This document shows positions 33,636-45,137 of a stretch of 64,000 nucleotides of DNA, in pieces; the first letter of the stretch is position 1; the number at the start of each line of letters is the position of its first letter. Made by a program: the position numbers and the translations under genes. Origin of the DNA: Oscheius onirici. Lineage: Eukaryota; Nematoda; Chromadorea; Rhabditida; Rhabditidae. The notes beneath the pieces are model-generated. The model searched no databases, had not been told where the DNA came from, and saw only the letters and a program-made list of their open reading frames with translations. The stretch is taken from the NCBI GenBank assembly GCA_932521025.1, contig OW051472.1:186001-250000 (forward strand), given 5' to 3'.

Positions 33636-36600
33636 TCAATTGGGAGAGAGATCGCACATGTCACTGAATTCCAAACTGAGATCTGTGAGAGCGATTGGGG
33701 CAGAATTGCCCCGTTCGAGGTAGCTGCCATTGGAGGAGGTAGGACTCATGTCTACTTGCGTTTGGCTACGGTGGGGGCAATTACGCGATGTAGAACGTCG
33801 GGAGCCGGAAAAGCGTCCTGGGTGACAGTCGGTGGCGGCTCGACCACGTGGAGGTTGCTGCTGAAGTTCGAGCGAGCGACGGCGTTCAGCTTCCTGTTGA
33901 GCTTTCTTTCTGGAAGAGGATTGGGTTGTTTTTTGTTTTTTCTCCCTTTTCCCGAAACATAGAGACAGAGAAAAAGACTATAACATACATCAGTAGCAGG
34001 TATTTAGGATTGCTCGGTATGATTCGACGCTCCCAGCCCAAGCAGAAATGACGAATCATGACTACGGCAATGCTGTTCCAAACATTGACATAGTTTTCCC
34101 GGTCGACTGTACTCAGAGGTCCTTCCTCGCGACGAGCAGAAGTCACATCGGCGATTACCTAAAGTTCGGGTAGTACTGAAACAGGCACCTCGGGTCGTAC
34201 GCAGTTTTGCGTCGTCACGCACTTTTGCGTATTTTTATTCTTTTTCTGAGTTTCTTCGCGTTTCTGTCAGTTTTTCTTCCTCTTTCGTGATTTCTTATCC
34301 ATTTTTCACAATCTACAACGTTCTTCAATGTTTCGCTGCATTTTGTCAAGGACTTATAGAAAAAAAACCAGTTAGATTTCAAGAAATTTCGAAAAAAAAA
34401 AAACTATGACTGCTATAAGTTTCAGAACTACCAAAGTTCGATATGTTGCAGTTGAAATTGACCAGTTTTCAGTTGAAATTGACCGGAAACATTTTATTTC
34501 GTTTTTCTTCAGTTTTTATTATTATTTTCCCTTATTTTTATGTTTATTTTTGTTCATTTCGACAAAAGCACGCATATTCTAAAGCTTTGAGACCTAAAAC
34601 GAGGAGAAAGTCTCTAGTTGTTGTTTAATTCTAGTTTTTCCGCTATTTCCTTTATTTTCTGTATTTTTTATCGCAAAACAACTGTTACAGACAGCCAGAT
34701 GTCAGAAGAGGATCTCGATGACGTGAGAGAGCAGCACATAGCACGATTCGACGAGAAATTGCAAGAATACGTCGCTCAAATCGGAAACGTGGATGGCAAA
34801 GAAGAGCTCCTACACGATGAAGAAATCGTCTTATGTCAATCAAGGATCTTCGAAATCCTTTATGTGACTCACATGACTGGTGGATGTTGTGGACGGGACC
34901 TTATGTGGTCGAAATTAAAGGAATATTATGAAATCCCTCAGTTTGTTGCTTATTCTTCCTAAATTATCCAATTTTCAGGGAACTTGTAACAGTGTTTCTC
35001 AAATGTTGTTCGTTGTGCCAACTAAAAAAAGGCAAGGCAAAGAAGGGATTGGTGGTGAGACCTATCATCAGTTCTAAGCACAACAAGCGGTGTCAAGTCA
35101 GTTTCTTCGTTTCCATAGAAATTTGTAGTTTTAGGTCGACCTAATTGACCTACAGTCAATAGCAGACGGAGAATTCAGATTTATTCTGAATTATCAAGAT
35201 CATCTTACAAAGTATGTTGTTCTCCGGCCTCTCAGAACAAAAACGGCTACTGAAGTTGTGGCCCAGATCAACTCAATTTTCGGTGTGCTAGGTGACACGA
35301 TTTTTAATCATGATGTTAGTTATTTTAGGCCCTCCGAAGATACTGCAAACTGTCAATGGAAAAGAGTTTGAAAATTCAACTCTGAAGGAAATGCTCAAAA
35401 ATTGGCCGAGCTGTCAGATAATTCATGGACGACCAAGGCATTCTCAGAGCCAAGGATCCGTTGAAAGAAACAACAAAGACATCCAAGAAATTCTCTTCAT
35501 CGAAATGAAGCTAAAAAAGACGGCAAAATGGTCAGAATTGTTGGACAGAGTGCAATTCATAAAAAACACACGATTTCATCGCGGGATTGGAAGATCGCCG
35601 TTCAAAGCTTTGTTTGGTTAGTTATTTTTGAAATTGATAATTTTTTCATCGCTCCAGGTTTCGATGCCAATCATAACGACGCGGACCAGGAGTCGCTTCA
35701 AGTAGTGCCAGAAATCGCGGTCGTCGAAGAAGAGCACATCGAGGACAATGAACCTTCAGACTTCAAGAGCGGGACGGATTTTACAAGTTAGTCAAGTTTT
35801 TTTGTTCCTTCAACAGAGTTTTAGACTTGGAACACCGAACGGACGTCTTCCAAATCATTTTGCAAGAAACCAAGTGGAACCGCTAGAAGAATGCTTTGTA
35901 CTTCAATCCGGAGTCCCCGACGTCGAACTGCCTTCTTTTCGAGCCGCAATTTCCTTGGATTCGGTCACTGGAGGCCAAGGGCACAAACATTGCAACTGCA
36001 ATGGCAAATGTGACTCTAACCGATGTTCTTGTAAAGCCCGCAACAGACTTTGCAACTCTCGTTGCCACAAAACTAATTCTACTTGCAACAACAAGTAAAT
36101 TTCATTGTTTCCCTCTTTATTCTTTCATTGTTACTGATTTTGTTATCATTTGGTCAATAAATACTTCTTGCTGCATAAAAAAGTCTTATTTTCCGAGAAA
36201 AGTGTTAGCTTTTCGTGAAAAATAGCGATATTTTGTTGCCCGTAGCGAAAAGTAGCAATTTTTCACTTCCGGTCTCACCTAGTTGTCAAAAGTGTTGATA
36301 AAACACACAAAAAATGGAAAAGCCCGTGAATTATTATGAAAAGTAGCAATTTTTTTATTTCCGGCCAATTTCAACTGCATCTCGATTTTTAAAAGCAGTT
36401 GAAATTGACCCAACTAGTTCAACCGATTATATCTTGTCATTTACGGGAAAATATCCCTTGACCGACATTAAAGCTAAGCCAGATACCAGATAGGGCGAAA
36501 GCCCTCGATCAGTCAAAGGTTACCTCTGGTAGAAGTTTGAACATGAGTTCAAAGTTGTCTGGAAGAAGAGTCGGAGCAATGATCCGATGTAGTCCTCCCA

Positions 36601-37119
36601 GCTCTTGCATGTGTTTTGAAAAGAGTTCCGGTGTATCATCCTCGTGCTCAATCGGTTCACAGTACGTTGCCACAGCCCTGACCAGCGTCTGCAATAGGCA
36701 TTATATTTTTAGTCTTTTGCTTTGACTGGAACTGATTGGATTGGCGAGGGTGGCGCCAATCCAGCTGGCCTTTTTCAATTATCAGGAGAGAAAAGTTCTC
36801 GAAAGATACAATTAGACTGCAAAAAAAGTCGGAATGTCTGGGAAAATGTGGTGGGAAAGACTACAATGATCGGGTTACTGTAATGAGACTCTGGTCCCCT
36901 CACCTGTTCCAAAGCTAATACAATCTTCTTCATCCTCTCATTCGTCCTCCATTTTTCCGGTTCCGGAGGCAGCTGTAAAGCTGCCAACAGCGGTGGTCGA
37001 TAACTGAACAGTCTCTCGAAAGCCCGAAATCCCATGTCATAGAGACCGAGAAAGCTCTCCGGCCAGAGCCGGTAAACCACAGCGCGATTTTCTTTCGTGC
37101 AGTCGATTTCGCACTTTTT
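33636..37119 (-). CDS. Globin-domain protein (5' end not located)
   Basis: Four exons on the minus strand (37119-36904, 36688-36524, 34158-33989, 33909-33636) join in frame. They read VVYRLWPESFLGLYDMGFRA, RLFSYRPPLL, then LGGLHRIIAPTLLPDNFELM, then NYVNVWNSIAVVMIRHFCLG. This spacing fits a nematode globin fold, with the histidine of LGGLHRI in the place of the proximal haem ligand. The C-terminal exon is a polar, low-complexity tail (QQEAERRRSLELQQQPPRGR) ending MCDLSPN. An upstream exon with the true start probably exists above 37119 but I could not find it. The third intron (34159-36523) contains a plus-strand integrase relic. Which of the many worm globins it matches cannot be decided here. 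Confidence 0.8.
34440..36440 (+). mobile_element. KRBA2/Ginger-type integrase transposon relic in globin intron
   Basis: A plus-strand exon chain from about 34699 (MSEEDLDDVREQHIARF) to about 36098 resembles the KRAB-A-domain-2-like transposon integrases. It has a zinc-binding-like head (THMTGG, then CCSLCQ), VDLIDLQS with the first catalytic Asp, PPKILQTVNGKEF, then PRHSQSQGSVERNN with the catalytic Glu. A C-terminal Cys-rich domain (CNCNGKCDSNRCSC) follows. Introns of 40-50 bp separate the pieces. The second catalytic Asp, normally in QSDNG, is Val here (QTVNG), and the junction before the Cys-rich domain does not join in frame. It therefore looks inactive. Short words CAGTTGAAATTGACC flank it, twice on the left (about 34449 and 34471), and inverted then direct on the right (about 36366 and 36396). 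Confidence 0.75.
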
Positions 37120-37206
37120 CTGAAAAACTTCCTGATTAGCAGTTTTATACTGTTTTCCTCCAAATGTGCGCTTTTTTGCGACTATAATCTGGTCACGAAG
37201 TAACAT

Positions 37207-38500
37207 TGCCTCTTTGTAGTAATAACAAGAAGCTGTGCGAAGTTCTTCTGGTTACCCTAATCTCTTACGTATTTTCAGTCCGTCACAAATCCGTCGTTTT
37301 GTTGGCCAAAATGTGCAGAATTCAGGGATCTTGATGCTTTTTCAACTGGAGGAAAAACGCCAGAAATATGAGACTGCCATTTTTTTGGAAAAAAAAAATT
37401 TTGGGTTACGGTACCTGTACCGTCTGTGCAGAAGGGAAGCTAACTAGTGGGTTACTGTAGCTTTCTTTACCAGTCCTTTGAAGAACCTTTTTTTGCTCCT
37501 CCTTTGGGAAAAGGTCCCGTTATTAGAACGTCTTGTTTCCCAGTGAGACAGGCAGTCTTATGAAAAGGCTGTATCCAGAACCCCAAAAAAACTCATCCTT
37601 ACATCAGTAGAGGGATTGAAGGTCTGCATGTGTGAACAGCTGTACGCATATACTGCCATATTCTTGTGGGGGTAGAGAACTACAGAATGACAGCTCTGAT
37701 TGGACGAGACTTGGGGGACAGGAGCTGCGAGAATGAGAGGCAGAGGGGAGGATCAGAAAAAGGGGCAGGAAATTACTCTGGACACTCTCCCATCCCACTC
37801 CCCCGGTCGCGTGATGTGCCATTTCTCTCCGTCTCACATATACTCTTGACTAATCCGATGGGAGTACGGTAAAAGAACTGAGACTGACTTCTGTCTCACA
37901 GGACATTGCTGGAAGTCGATTGGAAACTCTCCCTTAGTTCTGTCATGAGATCCAGTCCAGTTTCTGAAAGAGTCTTTTGCTAGAGGCTACGGTAGATGTC
38001 CAGATGGAAAACAACTGTGGGAAAAGTTTGGAGACGGAATGAAGGTCAGAGCGTCTGGTACAGAAATCTCTTTGCATGACTAGGATGATATGAGGAGGAT
38101 ACGGTAAAGAGACGAAAATATGTGGATCTTTTTCGACAGGGTGGATTATTGGGAGACTAAAATGAAGTTGAGAAGATGTTGAAGTAAGGTCTGTCACAAG
38201 AGCTCCGTATACAAAAAAGGGACCGCATCATGCTGCATAAAAAAAACAGTCCGAAAAACTATAAAATTCCTTCTGAAATTATCTGTTTACTCAATCAAGG
38301 ACCCATCAAGGATCTTTCCCTGATATCGAATCTCCCTGTAGTTCAGGAATAGTTCCGTTTCTTATGTGATACTTTTTTGCCTTGTTAAAAAAAATTTCAC
38401 CTATCGCTTCGTTCTGTCGCGGAGATCCACATTCACTTACATTCTACCTGTGTCATTCCGTCTAGTTAGTTGCTCCAAAGACTCTACCAAAGTAGTTTGA
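37207..38500. other. Non-coding or unresolved, upstream of globin exons
   Basis: The first globin exon may lie here but I could not identify it. Otherwise the stretch has TACGGTA and CTACAGTA motifs and no supported gene. Confidence 0.4.
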
Positions 38501-38504
38501 AGCA

Positions 38505-39130
38505 AACTTCTTCCTGTCTCGACTTGTTAGAAACAAAATTCAGCCACAAACACAGACTTGGGAGCAATTAAAAATGGATTGTCCGGAATTTACTGTGCTT
38601 TTGGACAGATGGCCGTCCATCTGTTCTGCAAGAGCCAACGCTTCATCCGGCAGGGAAATTTAGATCCACTTTAAAGTGCTCTCGCGTCTCTGTGTGTTTG
38701 TGTGTCTGAGGCTCTAATTGAGGATAAGGAGGGGATCTTTGTGCGCAAATTAGTTTTTAACAAGTCGCGACAGGAAAAGCAAGTGCCCGAAAGGTTCTTA
38801 TGACTTGGATAGTTTCTTACTGGGATTGCGTGACTAGAACAGAGTGACAAGGGGAGAAGGGAAGGGACAGTAGGACTGAGACTCTCTAAAGATAGGGCCG
38901 GGCGACCTGTTCAGATTCTACATTTTAAAATTAGGTTTGGGAGAGAGTGGGTTCAAATATAATTTCGGTAGTTTCTTTGGATGGTCAGGGAGAGTGACTG
39001 AAGAAGAGTAACAAAGAAGGAATGGAAGATAAACCACGACTAGTGCTCCGTGACAGAGCGAAGTCATGAACTTCTACTTTAGCCCTGGAAGGGCGTTGCC
39101 AACCTTGTCCTCTCTTAAAATTGGTAAAAT
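38505..39130 (-). repeat. Dispersed repeat C, copies 1 and 2
   Basis: Positions about 38640-39120, read on the minus strand, match the plus strand at about 60265-60725 in long blocks. Examples are ACAAGGTTGGCAACGCCCTT, GCTCTGTCACGGAGC and GAGTCTCAGTCCTACTGTCC. A shorter plus-strand piece at 38510-38585 (CTGTCTCGACTTGTTAGAAA, then GACTTGGGAGCAATTAAAA) matches the end of the same element and a further copy near 61150-61275. Confidence 0.75.
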
Positions 39131-39191
39131 TTTGCTCAGAAAAGATTGCTCTCTGTAGAGTCTGTGAAGTAAGCTCAAGAGACTTCAAAAT

Positions 39192-39568
39192 ATGTCCGTT
39201 ATTCGAGGTTTACGGTGAGTACTCAGTCTGGTAAATTGAAATTTCAGCCCTCTTGGAACTGTTTGAGGATATTAAAACTGATTCTTGCCTGGCTTTCAGT
39301 GACTGCCGTCATCAAAATTGTTCGGACTGAGTCTTGGAGTTTCCAACTGAATAGACCGCTTCTTCCCAAAGTATACCCGAAACATTCAGTCTATGTAAAA
39401 CTACCACCAAAGTTCTTGGACTCCATAAATTCCAGGAACATTCTAGTACAACTCCTGTTCCGGCTGTGGTCTTTCCCATCGTCTTTTCCTCACGTGCCGC
39501 TTCATTTTGAACTTGTTGGCATTACCGACCGGTGGGAATGCAAGTGTGAAAATTTGATTGAGCTCTGA
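39192..39568 (+). CDS. Possible small gene, unresolved
   Basis: ATGTCCGTTATTCGAGGTTTACG at 39192 followed by GTGAGT looks like a short first exon (MSVIRGLR). Downstream is an open frame of about 100 codons containing LRILKLILAWLSVTAVIK, QLNRPLLPKVYPKHSVYV and ending ECKCENLIEL. I could not join the two in frame with visible splice sites, and I do not recognise the protein. It may be a pseudogene or chance. Confidence 0.25.
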
Positions 39569-39569
39569 A

Positions 39570-39964
39570 GAAAGCAGGAAGTCTCGTAAATTAAGTCTCG
39601 TAAAAAACAAGACTCTCGTAAATTCCAGGGGACGATACATTTTCTCTCCTCGATCAAAAATAGCTATTTGACCGGGATGATCCAGAATAAAAATCTCTCT
39701 CTAAAGGAAAATGTGACGGGACGTCACGATCAGAGAGGAGATTGAATGTCGGAGTGCCTAATCGGGCACAAAGCACCACATTTTCGTCATATTTTGTGTC
39801 GGGGATTTCTGGAAAACTTTAGAGGTATGGGAAGAGTAACAACATTAGAGATCGGTAACGAAAACTGTCAACATTGTTGACTCATTGGATCGAGAGCGAG
39901 CCAGAGGGATGACGAGAAAGGACTGAGAGATTCAAGGAGGGTAATACAAAAAATTGTTACTCTT
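39570..39964. other. Intergenic, no gene seen
   Basis: This stretch has no supported exon or recognisable repeat beyond short GACAGAGGAG words. Confidence 0.4.
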
Positions 39965-40315
39965 AGGGTTTTTCCAAAAATTCTCCAACCACTGCTTTCG
40001 CAAGATTACCTCATTTGAACTTGTAAAACTTAATATTTTGAAATGTTTTCGAGGAGATCATGAACAAAGGGTGACGAGACGATATGGGTGCGACATGGGT
40101 CCTATAGCCGAGTAGATAACATCGTTGTCTGACAATCGAACGTCAGCAAGGGGTTATTGGTTCGGTCCCCGCCGAAAAAAAGTTTTTTGCTTTTTAGTTT
40201 CTAGTGTTTCCGAGGGTCCTGAACACGAATATGAGGTTCTTTTCATTTGTGTTGCTAAAAAACACCTTCTTTTGATGCTTTGTTATCCAGTCCAAATACG
40301 GTGAAATTAGGGCTG
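39965..40315 (+). mobile_element. tRNA-bearing dispersed element, copy 1
   Basis: The copy has a conserved head (CCAACCACTGCTTTCGCA, then GGTGACGAGACGATA). An internal tRNA-like block follows, with an A box (TAGCCGAGTAGATAAC) and a B box (GGTTCGGTCCC). The tail reads TTTCTAGTGTTTCCGAGGGT, CCTGAACACGAATATGAGGT and CTTTTGATGCTTTGTTATCC. The same order recurs near 53285, 58970 and 63320. Confidence 0.85.
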
Positions 40316-40317
40316 AA

Positions 40318-40390
40318 CGCTTCAGGTCACAACTCTTTTTGGATCAGTTAGTCTGATCCAGTAAACTCATTTAGGCTTTGCGTAAGAAAA
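40318..40390 (+). repeat. Dispersed hairpin repeat, copy 3
   Basis: CAGGTCACAACTCTTTTTGG, then ATCAGTTAGTCTGATCCAGT. The words GGATCAGTTAGTCTGATCC form a short perfect hairpin. Confidence 0.7.
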
Positions 40391-41300
40391 TGGTAACGAA
40401 AAAGCGGAAAAAGACAGGAACTGACTCAGATTTGAGTTAAAACAGACACCTTCAAAAATTGTTGTCTGTGCGACAATCAGATTGCCGCATAAGGACACAG
40501 AGACCTGGAACAGCTGGCTGGAGAGACACACCCGATTGAAACAAACGCAGCTGCAGTTTTTGTTCTGATTTTCAAGAGACCAGATCAAAATTCAAGGACT
40601 CTTTGTCCTTTGAGACAGATTTTTCTTTTGGGAATATTGCTGAGAAGAGTAGGCGAGGAAAGATGCATATTTATATTTTCAAAGTATTTTAAAGATGCTC
40701 TCACAAAATTGTAAAGCAAGTACAAAAATGTATAAAAATGCTTCTTTCGAGAGAAAAAGTGGAGGGAAAAATCATTTGCTGACTAATGAAAACCTCAAAG
40801 TCACCCAGCTAGCGGGCAGTTGACAAGAATCGAGTCGCCACGACGACGAAAATTGAAGAACGTGAAAAAGGAACGCTGAACCTTTCTTATCTTTTTCTTT
40901 CCTACAATTTCAAATTTTAACAAATCGGGATACTGTAACTAGGACTGTTCATCTGTCTCTGTCCCCTCTATTATTCAAGAGTTACAGTAAGAAAAAATGC
41001 GAACCTGGACACTTGTTATTAAGTCCAATGACTGGAGTACACTCCCTGACCAGTTGACTGCCCTCATACTAGACAGGCTCTCCGCTTCCAGGACAGTACA
41101 GATAACTGGAGAGAATAGAGAATCTTCAATGCTACCTCTACTATCAACTTTCTACCTGGTGATGCTTCTATTTTTCCTACCGAGACAGTCTAACCACCTT
41201 TTGTTCTAACTGCAACTAGGACTGTCCCTCTGTCTCTGTCTTTCTCACTCTGACTCTGCCTCTGTCTCTAAAATTCAAATTTAAATGTATTCTCCGGTAT
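40391..41300. other. Intergenic, no gene seen
   Basis: There is no supported exon here. CTGTCCCTCTGTCTCTG simple-repeat words lie near 40950-40970 and 41220-41270. Confidence 0.4.
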
Positions 41301-41305
41301 CGCAA

Positions 41306-41509
41306 TCACAAAAGTGGGTCGTGCGCCATCATCATGGTTCTGAACCATTCTTGTGCTTGTCGCATCCAAATAGCAGAACATTGTCCCAGTCTCCTGTTCT
41401 CGTCTCCCCATCGTGTAAGAGGTCGTCCTATTATTCTCTTCCGTCCTACAGGCCGCCATTCTGTGATGATTTTGGGCCATCGGTCGTTTTCCATCGTTGC
41501 CATCTTCAA
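41306..41509 (-). mobile_element. Non-LTR retrotransposon fragment (C-terminal end)
   Basis: On the minus strand the frame reads RWPKIITEWRPVGRKRIIGR, then PLTRWGDENRR, then WMRQAQEWFRTMM. This matches the Arg/Trp-rich region that ends many RTE/Jockey-type LINE polyproteins (W..R..GRP..RW.D...., W.R.AQ.R..W). Only this fragment is evident and no upstream reverse transcriptase was found, so it is a truncated relic. Confidence 0.65.
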
Positions 41510-42162
41510 TGCCTAATCCAGCTTTCGTCTCCAGGCTAGTACTGTATGTCAGTGAGTCCTGTCCTTCTTCTTACGCCGTTGTTCCTGACTCTGTAGACTA
41601 AAGTCAGACCTAAACATCCCTCTTTTCATACGTCTCTCTGTCTCTCCATAATTTCTCTTTAAATTTTCTGTTATCAGTTCATTCCTCCTCTTTGCAAAAA
41701 ATTCTCCGCTTCCAAAAATAGTCCTCTGCTTACGTGTGCCATGTCGTCAGTTCCATTCTGTCCTCATTTCCTATAGAAAGTTCCCCTTTGGCCTCGCAAT
41801 CATGTTCCAATTCATTGCTTTACATTTTCTTCTCGGATAAATCACGTGCCCCCAAGCTAATTTGAGCTCTCTTCATCTCTGCTCGCACTCAGCAAAGGAT
41901 TCTTGATCGCTCGTTGATGTCAGAATGAATGCGAGTAAAATTAGTCAATCTTTCTGCACTGGTTTCTAAAGAATTGAGGGAAAGGAACTTTCTTTGGACC
42001 GGGGAACAGACAGAAGGAGCAGTCGACGCGCTGACCCCTGATCGAGCCTATCTAGTCAAAGGCCAAGAAATTGTCATCATCTACCAAAGGATGGACTCAA
42101 AAACCAGTTTGTTATTTACTTCCTATCACTCGGTCCGATAAGAAGAGGTCACTCGGACAGCT
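41510..42162. promoter_or_regulatory. Upstream region of the UDP-glucuronosyltransferase gene
   Basis: I see no supported exon between the LINE fragment and the UGT start. The gene's promoter should lie here, but I cannot point to specific sites. Confidence 0.35.
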
Positions 42163-44994
42163 ATGACTGGGAGGGTACAGCTGTTCTTTCTGCTTGTGCT
42201 GCTGGCTTCGGTTCAATGCTACAAGGTTAGTTTTGTCTGGAAATTCTTAAAAACCGAGTCAGAGGGACAGCGAGACAAGGCAGAGAAATTGGGAAACAGT
42301 CCGTATAAGATTCTTCAGATTCTTCTCTACTCAACCCCAATGGGTTTCAGTCACATCCAGTTGATGGAATCTGTAGCCAGTACTCTTCACTCAGCTGGTC
42401 ACGATGTTGTAAGTTAGTTGGTAGTTACTTCCTACAGTAAATTTCAGACAGTTGTGCATCCAGTTCTAGAGGAACGGTTCAGACAGTACTGGGAAAAGAG
42501 TCCAGTGAAGAAGGTCTACATTGAAGCGTCTCAGGTAGAGACATGTGCGCTTGGACCGGCTTGGAAAAAAATCGCGTTCAATACGGCGGGCAAAAGAAAC
42601 TCAGCACGCATTTTTTCTGGGTTTTTTGTGTTTCCCCAGTCATTGTGAACAAATACCGACTAGCACAGAAAAAAGTTAAGCAAAAAAATGACAAATCCGC
42701 AAAGAAAAACGAAAAATAAGACGAAATTCGCGAAAAAAATCGACAAAATTCGTGTTTTTCGTACGAAACTTCAATTTTCTTTGCGGATTTGTCTTTTTTT
42801 GCTTAACTTTTTTCTGTCCTAGTCGGTATTTGTTCACAATGACTGGGGAAACACAAAAAACCCAGAAAGTAACGTACTGAATTTCTTTTGCGCGCCGCAC
42901 TGAAGGCGGTTTTTTCCAAGCCGGTCCAAGCGCACATGTCTAGTCTCAGGAAATGGTGGCTACTCATGAGTCAAGAACTGGGAACATCTGGGTGACGGCG
43001 CCTTTGGGTGGAAATATGAGGACTGTGCTAAAGTTTATGGGAATCCAGAGAGCGCTTTGTGATCATGTACTGGGAGAGACGGAGCGGATAGAGGAGGTGA
43101 AGAAGGAAAACTTTGACATCGGAATGTTCGAACTGTTCGGGCCTTGTGGACTGGGACTGGCTGAAGTGAGAGACAGACTGTCAGTTTAAGAAATTTATTA
43201 GATTGTCGGAGTCAAGACTCACATCATGATGAGCTCTATCGGACTGGTCGACTCTCTAGCTCCAATGTTCCACTCTCCTCTGAACCCGAGCTATGTGCCA
43301 GCCTCGATGACTCTCAATACAGACAGAATGACATTCTTCCAACGGTTCATCAACTTTGGTCTGGTTGTACTGTCAGAAACTCTATTGATACAGTCTGTCA
43401 ACTCTAAATATGAGGTTAGTCTGTCTCTCAGTCTTACTGTATCTCTTTCCTATCAATCCTCAAGTTTAGGCCGTTTTCGCCAAGCACGGTCACCAAATCG
43501 TCATTTCTGAAGTAATTAAAACCAAAACGAACTACATTCTGTCAAATTCTGACGAGTTTTTGGACTTAGCTCGACCACTGTCACGAAAAGTCAAGCATAT
43601 TGGAGGAATTGTTCTCGGGAAGGCAGGAAATCTGACCAGTGAATTCGATGAGCTGCTGTCTCTTCGGACCAAAACTATCGTAATCAGCTTCGGATCAGTG
43701 GCGCCTACTGGAAGCATGCCAGAAGTCATAAAGACTGGAATCTTAAAAACAATTGAAGCTCTGCCAGAATACACATTCATCTGGAAGACGGATAAGACTG
43801 ACCTGGGAATTGGGACAGGGATCAGGAATCTGAAGACCATGGCCTGGATGCCTCAGAAGGAGTTACTGAGTAAGTTACTGTACAAAAATAGAAAGAGTTC
43901 AATTTCTAGATGACCCAAGAGTCCAGCTATTCGTCAGCCACGCCGGACTGAACAGTCTTCTGGAAGCTGCAAGGACAGGGACTCCGGCCATTTTGATTCC
44001 AATTTTTGGTGATCAGTTCAAGGTAAGAGTTTTGAATAAAGTTTCGGTTTTTCTAAGTTTCCTACTGATTAGGTTTCTTACAGAACGCTGCCATAATGGC
44101 ACGGAAAAACACATCGATTGTGATCGAAAAGGATCAGTTCAGTCAAGAAATCTTTGAAAAGGCCGTGAGAGAGATTCTCACTGATCCAAGGTAAGAATCA
44201 GTCTCTTTGTCCCTCAGTTTCTTTGTCTTTCTGTCTCTCTCCCCCTCACAATCAGTCTCTCTTCCTCTCACAAGGGAAGCTTGTCAACTCAGGTTGGAAT
44301 TTTGGGACGAGTAGGGTGTCATTAAATAGCCCTTGGAGGGGGATTCCGGGATTTACCTCCAAAATAGCTGCCGACCTTCCTGGCCCGAGTTATGGACGTT
44401 TTAAAAATGACGCTGCCACGCTGCAATGTTTTCAAGCTCCTCTTCCGCGCGAGATATTTCAGGGCGTCAAAACTTCCATTTTTAAAACGTCCATAACTCA
44501 GACCAGGAAGGTCGGCAGCTATTTTGGAAATATACCCCGGAATCTCCAAGGGCTATCTAATGACACCTTACTCGTCCCATAATTTCAACCTGAGTTGACA
44601 AGCTTCCCTTGTCAGTCTCTGTCTCTCTGCCTCTCTGACTCTCTGTCTGCCTCTCTCTATCTGTTTCGTTCAAAAGAAACCAGACCATTTCCAGTTACTC
44701 TCAAAGAGCTGCCAGACTCTCAGAGTTGATGCAAACGAGGAAAGAGACTCCAGCTGACCGTCTTCTAGAAGCCGTAGAGTTTTCTGGTAAGCACACAAAG
44801 TTTCTGAGAACGGTCTTTCAGGAAAATTCCACAAGATCCACGATCTGGACGTCTACGGCTTCGAGCTGGGCTTCTTCCAATATTACTGTCTCGATGTGAT
44901 AGCTGCTTATGTTATGCTGTTAACTTTGTTGTTATGGGGTTTTTCAAAGTGTTTGCGATGGGTTTGTTGTAGAAGAAAAGTTAAAAAAGACTAA
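42163..44994 (+). CDS. UDP-glucuronosyltransferase (UGT)
   Basis: This is an ER-membrane enzyme conjugating UDP-sugar to small lipophilic compounds. Ten exons (42163-42225, 42310-42408, 42448-42534, 42950-43165, 43202-43414, 43470-43869, 43910-44022, 44084-44190, 44695-44786, 44822-44994) give 520 aa, the usual size. The N-terminus (VQLFFLLVLLASVQC) is a signal peptide. The acceptor half has STPMGFSHIQLMESVASTL. The donor half has VISFGSVAPTGSMPE, WMPQKELLNDPRVQLFVSHA and GLNSLLEAARTGTPAI, the UGT signature. Near the end is a membrane anchor (VIAAYVMLLTLLLWGF) followed by a short basic tail (RRKVKKD) facing the cytosol. The third intron is made almost entirely of a foldback element and the eighth holds another. 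Confidence 0.93.
42535..42942. mobile_element. Foldback element forming UGT intron 3 (introner-like)
   Basis: The ends are near-perfect inverted repeats (AGACATGTGCGCTTGG at 42539 and its complement ending at 42941). Pairing extends deep into the arms, for example AACAAATACCGACTAG against CTAGTCGGTATTTGTT. The element is flanked by the direct repeat GTCTCAG (42528-42534 and 42943-42949). The splice donor GTAGAG is the first six bases after the left repeat. The splice acceptor AG is the end of the right repeat. Deleting the element plus one repeat copy leaves GCG TCT CAG GAA ATG GTG in frame. Confidence 0.85.
44263..44620. mobile_element. Foldback MITE in UGT intron 8
   Basis: ACAAGGGAAGCTTGTCAACT near 44271 is matched by AGTTGACAAGCTTCCCTTGT ending near 44612. 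The arms stay paired for about 150 bp (for example GCCGACCTTCCTGG against CCAGGAAGGTCGGC). TCA flanks both ends as a possible target-site duplication. Confidence 0.88.
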
Positions 44995-45137
44995 TAATAT
45001 TTTCTGATTGAAATGTAAGATTTTTTATTCAATAAGTCACACAAAATTATGAGAGACAGTTTAGGGAAAGAGAGAGAGAGAGAGAGAAAGCTAATATACA
45101 TACATGTCCAAGAAAAAGAATCGGGGCACACTAAATT

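Noticed and set aside
36775-37206. Globin start at 37206
   Set aside because: A clear acceptor (TTTTTCAG) precedes the conserved part at 37119. The sequence upstream of it in that frame is intron-like and does not begin with a plausible first exon.
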